A stretch of DNA of 64,000 nucleotides from Streptomyces sp. NRRL WC-3626. Lineage in GTDB: Bacteria > Actinomycetota > Actinomycetes > Streptomycetales > Streptomycetaceae. Under the pieces are notes generated by a model that was given only the letters and a program-made list of their open reading frames with translations, had not been told where the DNA came from and ran no database searches. Both the position numbers and the translations under genes were made by a program. Location of the stretch: positions 310,001-374,000 of the forward strand of contig NZ_JOCA01000009.1 in assembly GCF_000718785.1 (NCBI RefSeq). The letters run 5' to 3'. This document shows positions 16,439 to 24,674 of this stretch, one piece after another (within the stretch, counting starts at the first letter, position 1; each line of letters begins with the position of its first letter).

Positions 16439-17287
16439 ATGGCCTCCGAGACCCAGAAGCTCGACCCGGCCCGCTCGGCGCGGGAGCTCTACGGCACGGA
16501 ACTGCGGCGTCAGCGACAGCTTGCCGGGGTGTCCCTGGACCGGCTGTCCGACATCGTGAACTACAGCAAGACCCAGCTCCACGGCGTCGAGACCGCCGAG
16601 CGTCTGCCGCTGCCCCCGCTCTCGTCCAAGCTCGACGCCGCGTTCGGCACGGGCGGGCTGTTCGAGGGCCTGTGGAGCATCATTCAGCGGGAGCGCTACC
16701 CCGACCGCTACCGCCGCTTCATGGAACTCGCCGACCAGGCCACCGACATCCACGAATACGCCGGCCACCTGGTACCGGGGCTGCTCCAGACACCGGCGTA
16801 CGCGCGGGCGCTGCTGCGGGTGGGGGACCCGGAGGCATCGGGGGAGGAGATCGAGCGGAAGGTGGGGCTTCGGGTGGGGAGGCAGGGGCGGTTGGGGGAG
16901 GGGGAGGGGCCCCGCTTGTGGGCACTCCTGGAGGAGGGCGTTCTGCGGCGTCCCGTTGGAGGGCCAGCCATCGCGCGTGAGCAGCTCCGGGCCCTGTTGT
17001 CGTTCGCCGAGTCACCGCGCATTGAGGTGCAGGTCATCCCGTACGCGCATGGGGAACACGCACTGCTCGACAGCACCCTGACGCTCCTGACCCTGCCGAA
17101 CACCACGGCAGTTGCCTACGTGGAGAGCAACTACTCCGGCCAACTCATCGAGGATCCGGCCGAGGCCATGAAGCGACGTCGGGCTTACGATCTACTCAGG
17201 GCCAACGCCCTGTCGCCGCGGGAGTCCGCCGCGATGATCGAAGCAGCGATGGAAGGCTTCAACCCATGCGAGCAGCAACCGAACTGA
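16439..17287 (+). CDS. XRE-family regulator with DUF5753 domain
   Basis: 282 residues from ATG with AGGGGAAG upstream. The XRE helix-turn-helix covers about residues 16-65 (LYGTELRRQRQLAGVSLDRLS, NYSKTQLHGVETAERLP). DUF5753 follows (HLVPGLLQTPAYARALL, ALLEEGVLRRPVGG, IEVQVIPYAHGEHALLDST, VAYVESNYSGQLIED). It overlaps the DUF397 gene by 22 bp, the classic Streptomyces regulator/partner arrangement. Two repeat elements just upstream are candidate autoregulatory sites. Confidence 0.9.
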   Translation: MASETQKLDPARSARELYGTELRRQRQLAGVSLDRLSDIVNYSKTQLHGVETAERLPLPPLSSKLDAAFGTGGLFEGLWSIIQRERYPDRYRRFMELADQATDIHEYAGHLVPGLLQTPAYARALLRVGDPEASGEEIERKVGLRVGRQGRLGEGEGPRLWALLEEGVLRRPVGGPAIAREQLRALLSFAESPRIEVQVIPYAHGEHALLDSTLTLLTLPNTTAVAYVESNYSGQLIEDPAEAMKRRRAYDLLRANALSPRESAAMIEAAMEGFNPCEQQPN

Positions 17288-17472
17288 GCCCCATACGGTG
17301 GCGCAAGTCGAGCTACAGCAATGTGGACGGGGGCAACTGCCTTGAAGTCGCCGACGGCTTCCCCGGCGCTGTGCCCGTCCGGGACAGCAAGGACGTAGAG
17401 GGCCCCGTTCTGATGATCCCGCGTCCAGCCTGGGCGCAGTTCGTTGGAAGCATCAAGCAGGCTTCAAAGTAG
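17266..17472 (+). CDS. DUF397 domain protein
   Basis: 68 residues. Canonical DUF397 signature: WRKSSYSNVDGGNCLEVAD, VPVRDSKD and the final FVGSIK. It starts inside the regulator gene (22-bp overlap), so the two are translationally coupled. DUF397 proteins partner XRE-DUF5753 regulators; the BldB-type role in development is known for some members. Confidence 0.9.
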   Translation: MRAATELSPIRWRKSSYSNVDGGNCLEVADGFPGAVPVRDSKDVEGPVLMIPRPAWAQFVGSIKQASK

Positions 17473-17482
17473 GGGCAGCAAC

Positions 17483-17510
17483 GGGCCGTGGCAAGCCCCG
17501 GCCACGGCCC
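17483..17510 (+). terminator. Hairpin after DUF397 gene
   Basis: Perfect 10-bp stem (gggccgtggc / gccacggccc) with an 8-nt loop, 10 bp after the stop. Confidence 0.7.
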
Positions 17511-17532
17511 GCCGGGAGCGGGCGTCCTCTGC

Positions 17533-18165
17533 TCAACCGGTTACACCCGCGTGCTGAGCCATAGCCTCTTCCAGTCGGGTCAGGACCTGGTCTTCCTTGC
17601 GATCGGCTTTGTCGCGCTGCGAAGCGATCAAAACCGTCTCGTCCTCCGCCAACACCTCCTTCGAAGTGTGCGCCTTATTGATCCATCGCCCTTCCGGCCG
17701 GAGCCAGAATGCCTGACGTCGGCCCACCAGTCGGTAGCTGTATGTATCGCCAGGCTCGCCGTCGACGCGCGGAAAGCGCAGGCCGCGGCTCATCTGGCCA
17801 CCCTGGCAGACCTCCCCCAACGTCACATGCTCAACCGCCCCCATCCGCCGCAGTATCGTCCGCGCTCGTGGCTGGAAGTTCAGCGCCCGCAGCGTCGTCG
17901 TATCCACCCCGCGCTGCGCGAACCCCAGGTCCCGCCCCTGCTCATGCCACCGCAGGTCGAGCAGATCCCCGAGCCCCGCAGTCTCGAACAGGTCCCGTGT
18001 CGCCTGATTCACGCCGCTACTGAAGTACCAGAAGTGCTGGGGCTCGCTGAGCAGCGTGGCCTGGATCTTGGGGTTGACGTCGGAGACGTCCAGGGCGTCC
18101 CGAAGGTTGCGTGAGAACAGGTGGGCCCGGTTGTCGCCCCCGACCCACTTGGACGACGCACTCGT
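17533..18165 (-). pseudogene. AIPR-type abortive-infection protein remnant fused to an unknown C-terminal piece
   Basis: The frame opens after a TAG (18166-18168) without a usual start. Its first ~50 codons match the core of AIPR (abortive phage infection) proteins: HLFSRNLRDALDVSDVNP and LSEPQHFWYFSSGVN, where the family has a NNGI-type turn. Similarity then stops and ~155 unrelated residues follow (LRALNFQPRARTILRRMGAV, YRLVGRRQAFWLRPEGRWI) up to a normal stop. Both ends of the AIPR protein (normally over 500 residues) are gone, so this is a deletion-fusion relic. A functional ORF starting at GTG 18012 is possible but unlikely. Confidence 0.5.
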
Positions 18166-18225
18166 CTACCGGGCGACGGGCGGCATCCGCCCGCGCGGTG
18201 AACCGTCCCGCTCCCTGCCTCCCCG

Positions 18226-19818
18226 TCACCCCGAGGCCAGCTGTTCCGCTATCTCACTGATCCAGCCTGCGGTCTTCGCCGGGTCGTCGAGGGTCTGCGC
18301 CCATGCTTCAGGGTCCAGCCTGTGGTCGGTGGGGCCCGCTTTGAGGGCGATGAGGAGGGACCTCGCGGATTCCCTCATCTCGGGCGTCGTGTCGCCGCTG
18401 CCGGGGATGCCGGGGCCCGCCGCCAGAGCGTAGATCTCGCGCGCCATGGCCTGGCGTTCGCCCTTCGACACCTTCTTCCAGAACGTCAGGGCGTGCTTCA
18501 GCGAGTCACCTCGGGATGCGGCGTCCGCCGGGGTCTCGCCCTCCGGCGCCCAGCGTTCGGGGTGGCGTTTCTCCTCGTAGCGCTTCGTGGCGGCGCGGAG
18601 CGCCTTGTACAGGGTGACGCCGAGGACGAGGCCGGCGCCTGCCCCGGCGAGGCCCCACCCGACCGGGTTGCTCGCCAGCCCGGCCGTTCCCGCCGCGACC
18701 GCCGTCACCACGCCGGCCGCGGCCTTGGTGGACTCGCCCACCGCGCCGCCGATCGCCTCTTTGCCGATCTTGGTGAGCTGCTTCTTCTTCGCGTACTCCT
18801 GCGCCCTGGCCAGCCTGTCCGCCTCCCCCTCCCACCGTCTCTCCGTGCGGTGGATGGTCTCGGCGGTGTCACGGACCTCACCCATCGCCTCCCAGGCGGC
18901 GTCGATGGCCTCGGAGACGAGCTCCAGCCGTTCCTCGCCCTCGTGGTCCCAGTAGGCGTCCAGCGCGACGTACGCCTCCGCCGCGGCCCATTCGGCCTGC
19001 TCGTACGACTCGTTCAGCCGGGTCAGCGCGGCCGGCTGGACGAGGTGGGGGTCTCCGAGTTCCTTCACCCTCTTGTACTTGCGGGCCGCTCCCCCGACCC
19101 GGAAGGCCGCCCGCATGCCCTTGATCGCGCCGACGGAAGCACTGGCGATACCGCTCGCCTCGGACGCCACCGCGGCGTCCGCCGCCTTCTGGACCTTGGT
19201 CACCTCCTTGGCGATGGCCGCGCTGTAGCTTCCCGAACCGGCGGCGGCGATGACCGCGTCGGTCCCCTTGACCTTGGCCTTCTTCTGCGCCGTGTGGTGC
19301 TTGGCCCCGGTCTCGTGCGTCTTGGCGTCCTTCATGTTCTTGTACGCGTCCATGCCGCTGACCACGGCGCCGGAGGCCTCCGTGAGGAGGTTCCCCGACG
19401 CGGCGGAGGTCCCCGAGGCGGCGGCGGAGTGCTTGAGGCCCTCGTTGGCCGCGGCGGCGGCCTGCTGGGTGAAGCCCGCGTTGACGGGGGTCTGGACTCC
19501 CTTGATGAAGGTGTCGATGGGTTCGAGATTCTTCTTGAACCTGTCCAGGAGCCCGGCGATCCGGTCGCGATAGCTCTTCTTCTTCGCCCCGGCGGACGCG
19601 TCACCGTTCTCCGGCGCCTTCCCCTTGTCCGCGCTCCTGGCACGCTGCACCGCCGCGGCCGTGGCCCGGTTGCCGGCGCTGGACTGCATCTGGAGGAAGG
19701 CCTGCCCCACCGGGTTCCGGGACGGACTCCCGGCCCGGCTCCCTTCCTGACGCTGCCGGGCCGACGTCGGGACGGCCGCGGACTGCCGTGCCGAGGTATG
19801 GCGGGCCGGGATGCTCAT
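18226..19818 (-). CDS. Putative contractile-injection-system-associated cargo protein
   Basis: 530 residues; ATG 19818 is preferred because AGAAGAGG lies 8 nt upstream (ATG 19824 is too close). A disordered Ser/Arg/Ala N-terminus leads to LQMQSSAGNRATAAAVQRA (about residues 43-61). This matches the 'LQRSAGNAAVxxLVQR' element found in actinobacterial eCIS cargo and DUF4157 proteins (from memory). Then come long Ala-rich helices (coiled-coil-like, ~100-330), a Gly/Ala hydrophobic hairpin (AGVVTAVAAGTAGLASNP, GWGLAGAGAGLVLGVTLYKA), and an acidic C-terminal helical domain. No known toxin domain or signal peptide. No CIS structural genes are in the window. Confidence 0.7.
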   Translation of the reverse strand: MSIPARHTSARQSAAVPTSARQRQEGSRAGSPSRNPVGQAFLQMQSSAGNRATAAAVQRARSADKGKAPENGDASAGAKKKSYRDRIAGLLDRFKKNLEPIDTFIKGVQTPVNAGFTQQAAAAANEGLKHSAAASGTSAASGNLLTEASGAVVSGMDAYKNMKDAKTHETGAKHHTAQKKAKVKGTDAVIAAAGSGSYSAAIAKEVTKVQKAADAAVASEASGIASASVGAIKGMRAAFRVGGAARKYKRVKELGDPHLVQPAALTRLNESYEQAEWAAAEAYVALDAYWDHEGEERLELVSEAIDAAWEAMGEVRDTAETIHRTERRWEGEADRLARAQEYAKKKQLTKIGKEAIGGAVGESTKAAAGVVTAVAAGTAGLASNPVGWGLAGAGAGLVLGVTLYKALRAATKRYEEKRHPERWAPEGETPADAASRGDSLKHALTFWKKVSKGERQAMAREIYALAAGPGIPGSGDTTPEMRESARSLLIALKAGPTDHRLDPEAWAQTLDDPAKTAGWISEIAEQLASG

Positions 19819-20037
19819 GGACATACCTCTTCTGCGGCCGGGCGGGGCGGGACAAAGGTAGCCAGGCACGGCCAACGGAAGAGGTACCGCGGGAAAACTC
19901 TTCGGGGATGCGCTGGAATGACATCACGGGAGAAACGGATGCCGGGACACGCGTCGCGCCGTGCGCACGTGCCCGCCCGTTCCGGCGCAAGGGGCGCCCT
20001 CCATCTCCCCGGGAACGCGCCTCGTCCCGGTCGGCGG

Positions 20038-20376
20038 TCAGCGTCGCAGGGTGTCCGTCGCCCGGCCCGCCAGCGGGATGCTGTCGACCGACGGGGCCTG
20101 GGCGACGGGGCCCGTGACCGCTCGGGACTCGACCGGGGCGAAGTCGGCGACCTGGGTGCCCACGCCGTTGTCGAGGGGGTCGACGCCCGTGCCGGCCAGG
20201 GGGTTGGGCTGGAGGTCCGCGACCGCGCCGACGGAGCCGCGTGCGTCGTCGAGGAGTGTTCCGGAGTCCGCGGCCGCCGCCGTCGCCGCGCCCGCCCCGA
20301 GCGCCGCCGCGGCGGTCGCGAGAACGGCCAGGGCGCGTCGGGCGGTCGGCGTCTTGGGTGCCTTGTGTCGGGCCAT
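20038..20376 (-). CDS. Small secreted protein
   Basis: 112 residues from ATG with CAGGTGG upstream. A clear Sec signal peptide (ARRALAVLATAAAALGAGAATAAAAD, cleaved near residue 35) precedes a ~75-residue mature part rich in Asp/Pro/Ala (PNPLAGTGVDPLDNGVG, VDSIPLAGRATDTL). Cys is absent. It resembles the small secreted protein at 26310-26615 in style. Function unknown; typical of Streptomyces surface or cell-wall small proteins. Confidence 0.75.
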   Translation of the reverse strand: MARHKAPKTPTARRALAVLATAAAALGAGAATAAAADSGTLLDDARGSVGAVADLQPNPLAGTGVDPLDNGVGTQVADFAPVESRAVTGPVAQAPSVDSIPLAGRATDTLRR

Positions 20377-20503
20377 CGCAGTGCCACCTGTCAGCTTCAC
20401 TCGGTAATCGGGTCGACGCGAAGGGTAGTTGACGTGTGATGCGCGCTTCAAAGCCGTACCGCCGGGTCTACGCCGCCCGGATGATGCCTCAGACTGGTGT
20501 CCT

Positions 20504-21157
20504 GTGAGTTCCCAGTCGCCCCTCCCCGCGCGAGTCGTGCTGCTCTGCGGCCCCTCCGGCTCCGGCAAGTCCCTCATCGCGGCCCGTTCCGGTCTGCCCG
20601 TGCTGCGTCTCGACGACTTCTACAAGGAGGGCGACGACCCGACCCTCCCCCTGGTGGCGGGGAGTTCCGACATCGACTGGGACCACCCCGGCTCCTGGGA
20701 CGCGGACATCGCCGTCGCCGCGATCGAGCGGCTGTGCCGCTCCCGTCGTACGCCGGTGCCCGTCTACGACATCTCGCTGAGCGCCCGTACCGGGGAGACC
20801 ACCGTCGACATCGGCGGGACCCCGCTGTTCATCGCCGAGGGCGTCTTCGCCGCCGAGATCGTCGAGCGCTGCCGTGAACGGGGGCTGCTGGCCGACGCGC
20901 TGTGTCTGAGCCGGGGGCCGGTGCGGACGTTCCGGCGGCGGTTCCTGCGGGATCTGCGGGAGGGCCGCAAGTCGGTGCCGTTCCTGTTGCGCCGGGGCTG
21001 GCGGCTGATGCGGCTGGAGCGGTCGATCGTGGCCCGTCAGACGGCGCTGGGCGCGTACGCCTGTGACCGCGACGAGGCGTTGGGCCGTCTCGCGAAGGCG
21101 GCCGTCGCCGGGCGTTCGGCGACGGCGGGCAGTACGAGTGCGGGTACGGCGGTGTAG
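20504..21157 (+). CDS. Uridine kinase-like P-loop protein
   Basis: 217 residues from GTG. The P-loop GPSGSGKS is at residues 14-21, followed by LRLDDFYKEGDDPTLP, DIDWDHPGSWD and PVYDISLSARTG, the substrate-lid features of uridine kinase/phosphoribulokinase-type enzymes. FIAEGVFA is the Walker B-like strand. The basic C-terminal half (TFRRRFLRDLREGRKSVPFLLRRGWRLM) is typical of the actinobacterial subgroup. The likely role is phosphorylation of uridine or a related nucleoside, fitting the nucleoside theme of the region, but there is no shared operator at this gene. Confidence 0.85.
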   Translation: MSSQSPLPARVVLLCGPSGSGKSLIAARSGLPVLRLDDFYKEGDDPTLPLVAGSSDIDWDHPGSWDADIAVAAIERLCRSRRTPVPVYDISLSARTGETTVDIGGTPLFIAEGVFAAEIVERCRERGLLADALCLSRGPVRTFRRRFLRDLREGRKSVPFLLRRGWRLMRLERSIVARQTALGAYACDRDEALGRLAKAAVAGRSATAGSTSAGTAV

Positions 21158-21239
21158 CGGGCGCCCCGCGCACACGAAAGGCGGGACTGGGCGGGCCCCC
21201 CGGCCCTTCCAGTCCCGCTGTTTCGCACTCCCCCGTGCT

Positions 21240-21413
21240 CCCCCGCTTGCCACGGTGACGTCCCCCGACGCCCCCGCGTTTTCCCCCGATCGTCACGGCG
21301 ACGTCCCCCGACATCCCCGCGACCTCCCCCGCTTGCCACGGTGGCGTCCCCCGACATCCCCGTGGCCCCCCGATCGTCACGGAAGCGTCCCCCGACACCC
21401 CCGCGACTCCCCC
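21240..21413. repeat. C-rich tandem repeat, four ~42-bp units
   Basis: Four head-to-tail units at 21240-21282, 21283-21325, 21326-21366 and 21367-21408. Each has the form CCCCCG-x12-gtCCCCCGac-x-CCCCGcg and a partial fifth follows. Units 1 and 3 share cttgccacgg and units 2 and 4 share atcgtcacgg, so the array is a duplicated ~86-bp dimer. It fills the gap between the convergent uridine kinase-like gene and sigQ, ending 8 bp from the sigQ stop. Confidence 0.8.
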
Positions 21414-21420
21414 GTAACCC

Positions 21421-22158
21421 TCAGGCGACGAGCTCCCCGAAGGCGTTCTCCTCGTCACGGCCGAAGCTGAGGACCTCGTCCTCGCGCAGCCGGCGGAGCG
21501 ACCGCCAGATGCTGGACTTCACCGTGCCGACACTGATGCCGAGGATGTCGGCGATCTCCGGGTCCGTGCGGCCCTCGTAGTAGCGCAGCACCAGCATCGT
21601 GCGCTGGAGCTCGGGCAGCCGGGCCAGGGCCTGCCACAGGACCGTACGCAGCTCGGTGCCGCGCATCGCGTCCGTGTCGCCGGCCGTCTCCGGCAGTTCC
21701 TCGGTCGGGTACTCGTTCAGCTTGCGGCGGCGCCACGCGCTGATGTGCAGGTTGGTCATGGTGCGGCGGAGGTATCCGCCGACCGCGGCCTTGTCGCTGA
21801 TCCGGTCCCACGCCCGGTAGGTCGAGAACAGCGCGCTCTGCAGCAGGTCCTCGGCCTCGAAACGGTCGCCGGTCAGGTGGTAGGCGGTGGCGTACAGGGA
21901 GGCGCGGCGCTCCTGGACGTAGGCGGTGAACTCCGCCTCCGACAGCGAGCGGCGCTCCCCCGAGCCCTCCCCGTACGCGCTTCCCCCGTTCGTCTCCCCC
22001 GTGGGTGCGTCAACCACCGCCATGATCGTGGTGTGCTGGCGCCCGGTGCCGCGGGCGCACCCCCGCATGCCCGCCGCACCGGACTTCTCGGAACCCCGGT
22101 GCACGTCGTGCAGTCGCGTGATCACTGCGCTGGAGCTGGTGCCGTGCAGCGTGTTCAT
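21421..22158 (-). CDS. sigQ: ECF sigma factor SigQ (SigE family)
   Basis: 245 residues. The N-terminal ~65 are Ser/Gly-rich and poorly conserved (MNTLHG start). Sigma region 2 is at about 75-145 (YATAYHLTGDRFEAEDLLQSALFSTYRAWDR) and region 4 at about 165-235 (LARLPELQRTMLVLRYYEGRTDPEIADILGISVGTVKSSIWRSL, quoted in parts). Divergent from afsQ1, as in S. coelicolor, where SigQ is a target of AfsQ1 and modulates antibiotic production. A three-half-site AfsQ1 box lies in the 243-bp divergent promoter region. Confidence 0.9.
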   Translation of the reverse strand: MNTLHGTSSSAVITRLHDVHRGSEKSGAAGMRGCARGTGRQHTTIMAVVDAPTGETNGGSAYGEGSGERRSLSEAEFTAYVQERRASLYATAYHLTGDRFEAEDLLQSALFSTYRAWDRISDKAAVGGYLRRTMTNLHISAWRRRKLNEYPTEELPETAGDTDAMRGTELRTVLWQALARLPELQRTMLVLRYYEGRTDPEIADILGISVGTVKSSIWRSLRRLREDEVLSFGRDEENAFGELVA

Positions 22159-22244
22159 CTCGCGCCCCCCGTCGTGGACTTCCGGTGTTCTGCTCCGCTG
22201 TTGTGCTTGTGCCGAGAAGCTTGCCGGTGGACCTTCATGGCCGT

Positions 22245-22271
22245 GTCAGCCGACTGTCACAGACGTGTCAC
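22245..22271. promoter_or_regulatory. AfsQ1 binding box in sigQ-afsQ1 divergent promoter
   Basis: Three half sites at an exact 11-bp period: GTCAG (22245), GTCAC (22256), GTCAC (22267), each separated by 6 bp. The AfsQ1 consensus I recall for S. coelicolor is GTnAC-n6-GTnAC, matched exactly by the last two. Confidence 0.75.
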
Positions 22272-22401
22272 AGGGGTCGGCCACCGTGGCACCACAGATC
22301 CTTCACACGCGTCCGTGCATGAATCGGCATGTATGGGGTCCCCATGGGCATCTGTCGCCCACGGGTCGAACAGGGAGGCCTTCATGGGCCAGAATGAGTG
22401 C

Positions 22402-23079
22402 GTGCCTTCCCTGTTGCTGATCGAGGACGACGACGCCATCCGCACGGCCCTGGAGCTCTCACTGACGCGCCAGGGCCATCGGGTGGCGACCGCTGCCAGT
22501 GGTGAGGACGGTCTGAAGCTGCTGCGTGAGCAGCGGCCGGATCTGATCGTGCTGGATGTGATGCTGCCCGGCATCGACGGTTTCGAGGTGTGCCGTCGCA
22601 TCCGGCGCACGGACCAGTTGCCGATCATCCTGCTGACCGCGCGCACCGACGACATCGACGTGGTGGTCGGGCTGGAGTCCGGCGCCGACGACTATGTCGT
22701 CAAACCGGTGCAGGGGCGGGTGCTGGACGCCCGGATCCGGGCGGTGCTGCGGCGCGGGGAGCGCGAGTCCAGTGACTCGGCGACCTTCGGCAGCCTCGTC
22801 ATCGACCGTTCCGCGATGACGGTGACGAAGAACGGCGAGGATCTGCAGCTCACCCCGACCGAGCTGCGGCTGCTGCTCGAGCTGAGCCGGCGGCCGGGGC
22901 AGGCACTGTCCCGGCAGCAGTTGCTGCGGCTGGTGTGGGAGCACGACTACCTGGGCGACTCCCGTCTGGTGGACGCGTGTGTGCAGCGGCTGCGCGCCAA
23001 GGTCGAGGACGTGCCGTCGTCCCCGACGCTGATCCGTACCGTGCGCGGTGTCGGTTACCGGCTGGACCCGCCTCAGTGA
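22402..23079 (+). CDS. afsQ1: Response regulator AfsQ1 (OmpR/PhoB type)
   Basis: 225 residues from GTG (VPSLLLIEDDD). An in-frame ATG at 22384 with GGAGG 5 nt upstream is a serious alternative start adding six residues. Receiver domain: acidic pocket EDDD (8-11), phospho-acceptor Asp52 in DLIVLDVMLPG, Lys in DYVVKPVQ. The C-terminal winged helix (LQLTPTELRLLLELSRRPGQ, RLVDACVQRLRAKVE, TVRGVGYRLD) is of OmpR type. Its stop overlaps the afsQ2 GTG by 4 bp. Known role in S. coelicolor: activation of pathway-specific antibiotic regulators and sigQ, with nitrogen-metabolism cross-talk. Confidence 0.95.
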   Translation: MPSLLLIEDDDAIRTALELSLTRQGHRVATAASGEDGLKLLREQRPDLIVLDVMLPGIDGFEVCRRIRRTDQLPIILLTARTDDIDVVVGLESGADDYVVKPVQGRVLDARIRAVLRRGERESSDSATFGSLVIDRSAMTVTKNGEDLQLTPTELRLLLELSRRPGQALSRQQLLRLVWEHDYLGDSRLVDACVQRLRAKVEDVPSSPTLIRTVRGVGYRLDPPQ

Positions 23080-24674
23080 CACAGGAGCACCAGGGGGGAA
23101 GCCGCGGCTGGTCCGCGGCGCGCAAGGGAGTCTGGTCACGGCTGCGCTTCACCAGCCTGCGGCTGCGCCTGGTCGTGGTGTTCGGGCTGGTCGCGCTCAC
23201 GGCGGCGGTGTCCGCGTCCGGTATCGCGTACTGGCTGAACCGCGAGTCGGTGCTGACACGTACCCAGGACGCGGTGCTGCGCGACTTCGAGCAGGAGATG
23301 CGCAACCGGGCGGGCACGCTGTCCGAGCGTCCGACCCAGGACGAACTGCAGCGTACGGCGGGCCAGATGGCCACCAGCAGCCAGCGCTTCACCGTGCTGC
23401 TGGTCGCCGAGAACCCGGACGGGCGGACGGTGTACGGCAGTTCGGGCGGGCTGAACGGCTTCTCGCTGGAGGACGTGCCGGTCTCGCTGCGTGAGGCGGT
23501 GACCGAGCGGCAGGAGATCACGTCGACGAACAAGTATCCGCACCATCTGTACTGGCAGCGGATCGTCGACGACGGCACCCCGTATCTGGTGGCGGGGACG
23601 CGGCTGATCGGCGGCGGGCCGACCGGCTACATGCTGAAGTCGCTGGAGCCGGAGGCGAAGGACCTCAACTCGCTGGCCTGGTCGCTGGGGATCGCCACCG
23701 GTCTGGCGCTGATAGGTTCCGCGCTGCTCGCGCACGCGGCGGCCACGACGGTGCTGAAGCCGGTGCAGCGGCTCGGGGTGGCCGCGCGGCGGCTCGGCGA
23801 GGGGAAGCTGGACACCCGGCTCAGAGTGTCCGGCACGGATGAACTCGCGGATCTGTCACGGACGTTCAACAAGGCGGCCGAGGCGCTGGAGAAGCGGGTG
23901 GCGGACATGGCCGGCCGTGACGAGGCGTCCCGGCGGTTCGTGGCCGACATGAGCCACGAGCTGCGTACGCCACTGACCGCGATCACGGCCGTGACCGAAG
24001 TGCTGGAAGAGGAGCTGGAGTTCGAGAACGGCGGATTCGATCCGATGATCGAGCCCGCGGTACGGCTGGTGGTGAGCGAGACCCGGCGGCTGAACGACCT
24101 GGTGGAGAACCTGATGGAGGTCACCCGCTTCGACGCGGGCACCGCCCGGCTGGTCCTCGACGACGTCGACATCGCCGACCAGATCACCGCCTGCATCGAC
24201 GCGCGTGCCTGGCTGGACGCGGTCGACCTGGACGCCGAACGCGGCATCCACGCACGGATCGACCCGCGCAGGCTCGATGTGATCCTCGCGAACCTCATCG
24301 GCAACGCGCTCAAGCACGGCGGGTCGCCGGTACGGGTGGCGGTACGGGTCGACGACACGGACGGCACCGGGGACGGGGACGCGTTGGTCATCGAGGTGCG
24401 GGACCACGGGCCGGGCATCCCGGAGGAGGTCCTGCCGCACGTCTTCGACCGCTTCTACAAGGCGAGTGCCTCCCGGCCGCGTTCGGAGGGCAGCGGTCTG
24501 GGTCTGTCCATCGCGCTGGAGAACGCCCATATCCACGGCGGTGAGATCACCGCGGCCAACTCCCCGGAGGGCGGCGCGGTGTTCACGCTGCGACTGCCCC
24601 GGGACGTGTCCGCGCGGGACGCTTCGGAGAAGACCGGCGACGTCGGGGACGAGGGCGCCGAGGGGGACGCCTGA
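23076..24674 (+). CDS. afsQ2: Sensor histidine kinase AfsQ2
   Basis: 532 residues from GTG overlapping afsQ1 (GTGA). The first membrane helix is around residues 30-50 (LVVVFGLVALTAAVSASGIAYW). An extracytoplasmic sensor loop of ~170 residues follows, then a second helix (LGIATGLALIGSALLAHAAA), a HAMP linker (VLKPVQRLGVAARRLGEGKLD) and HisKA with the phospho-His294 in DMSHELRTPLTAI. The HATPase domain has NLIGNALKHG, DHGPGIP and GSGLGLSIA. It overlaps the downstream lipoprotein gene by 1 bp. The signal sensed is not evident. Confidence 0.95.
   Translation: MTQEHQGGSRGWSAARKGVWSRLRFTSLRLRLVVVFGLVALTAAVSASGIAYWLNRESVLTRTQDAVLRDFEQEMRNRAGTLSERPTQDELQRTAGQMATSSQRFTVLLVAENPDGRTVYGSSGGLNGFSLEDVPVSLREAVTERQEITSTNKYPHHLYWQRIVDDGTPYLVAGTRLIGGGPTGYMLKSLEPEAKDLNSLAWSLGIATGLALIGSALLAHAAATTVLKPVQRLGVAARRLGEGKLDTRLRVSGTDELADLSRTFNKAAEALEKRVADMAGRDEASRRFVADMSHELRTPLTAITAVTEVLEEELEFENGGFDPMIEPAVRLVVSETRRLNDLVENLMEVTRFDAGTARLVLDDVDIADQITACIDARAWLDAVDLDAERGIHARIDPRRLDVILANLIGNALKHGGSPVRVAVRVDDTDGTGDGDALVIEVRDHGPGIPEEVLPHVFDRFYKASASRPRSEGSGLGLSIALENAHIHGGEITAANSPEGGAVFTLRLPRDVSARDASEKTGDVGDEGAEGDA

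Noticed and set aside
10739..18200. Prophage or integrative element
   Set aside because: No integrase, transposase, tRNA attachment site, terminal repeats or phage structural genes are present. Only relics of defence-type genes and regulators are seen.
19825..20037. Possible small genes between the cargo-like protein and the secreted protein
   Set aside because: Short open frames on both strands lack ribosome-binding sites and have no recognisable sequence. I see only a promoter region and GC-rich filler.
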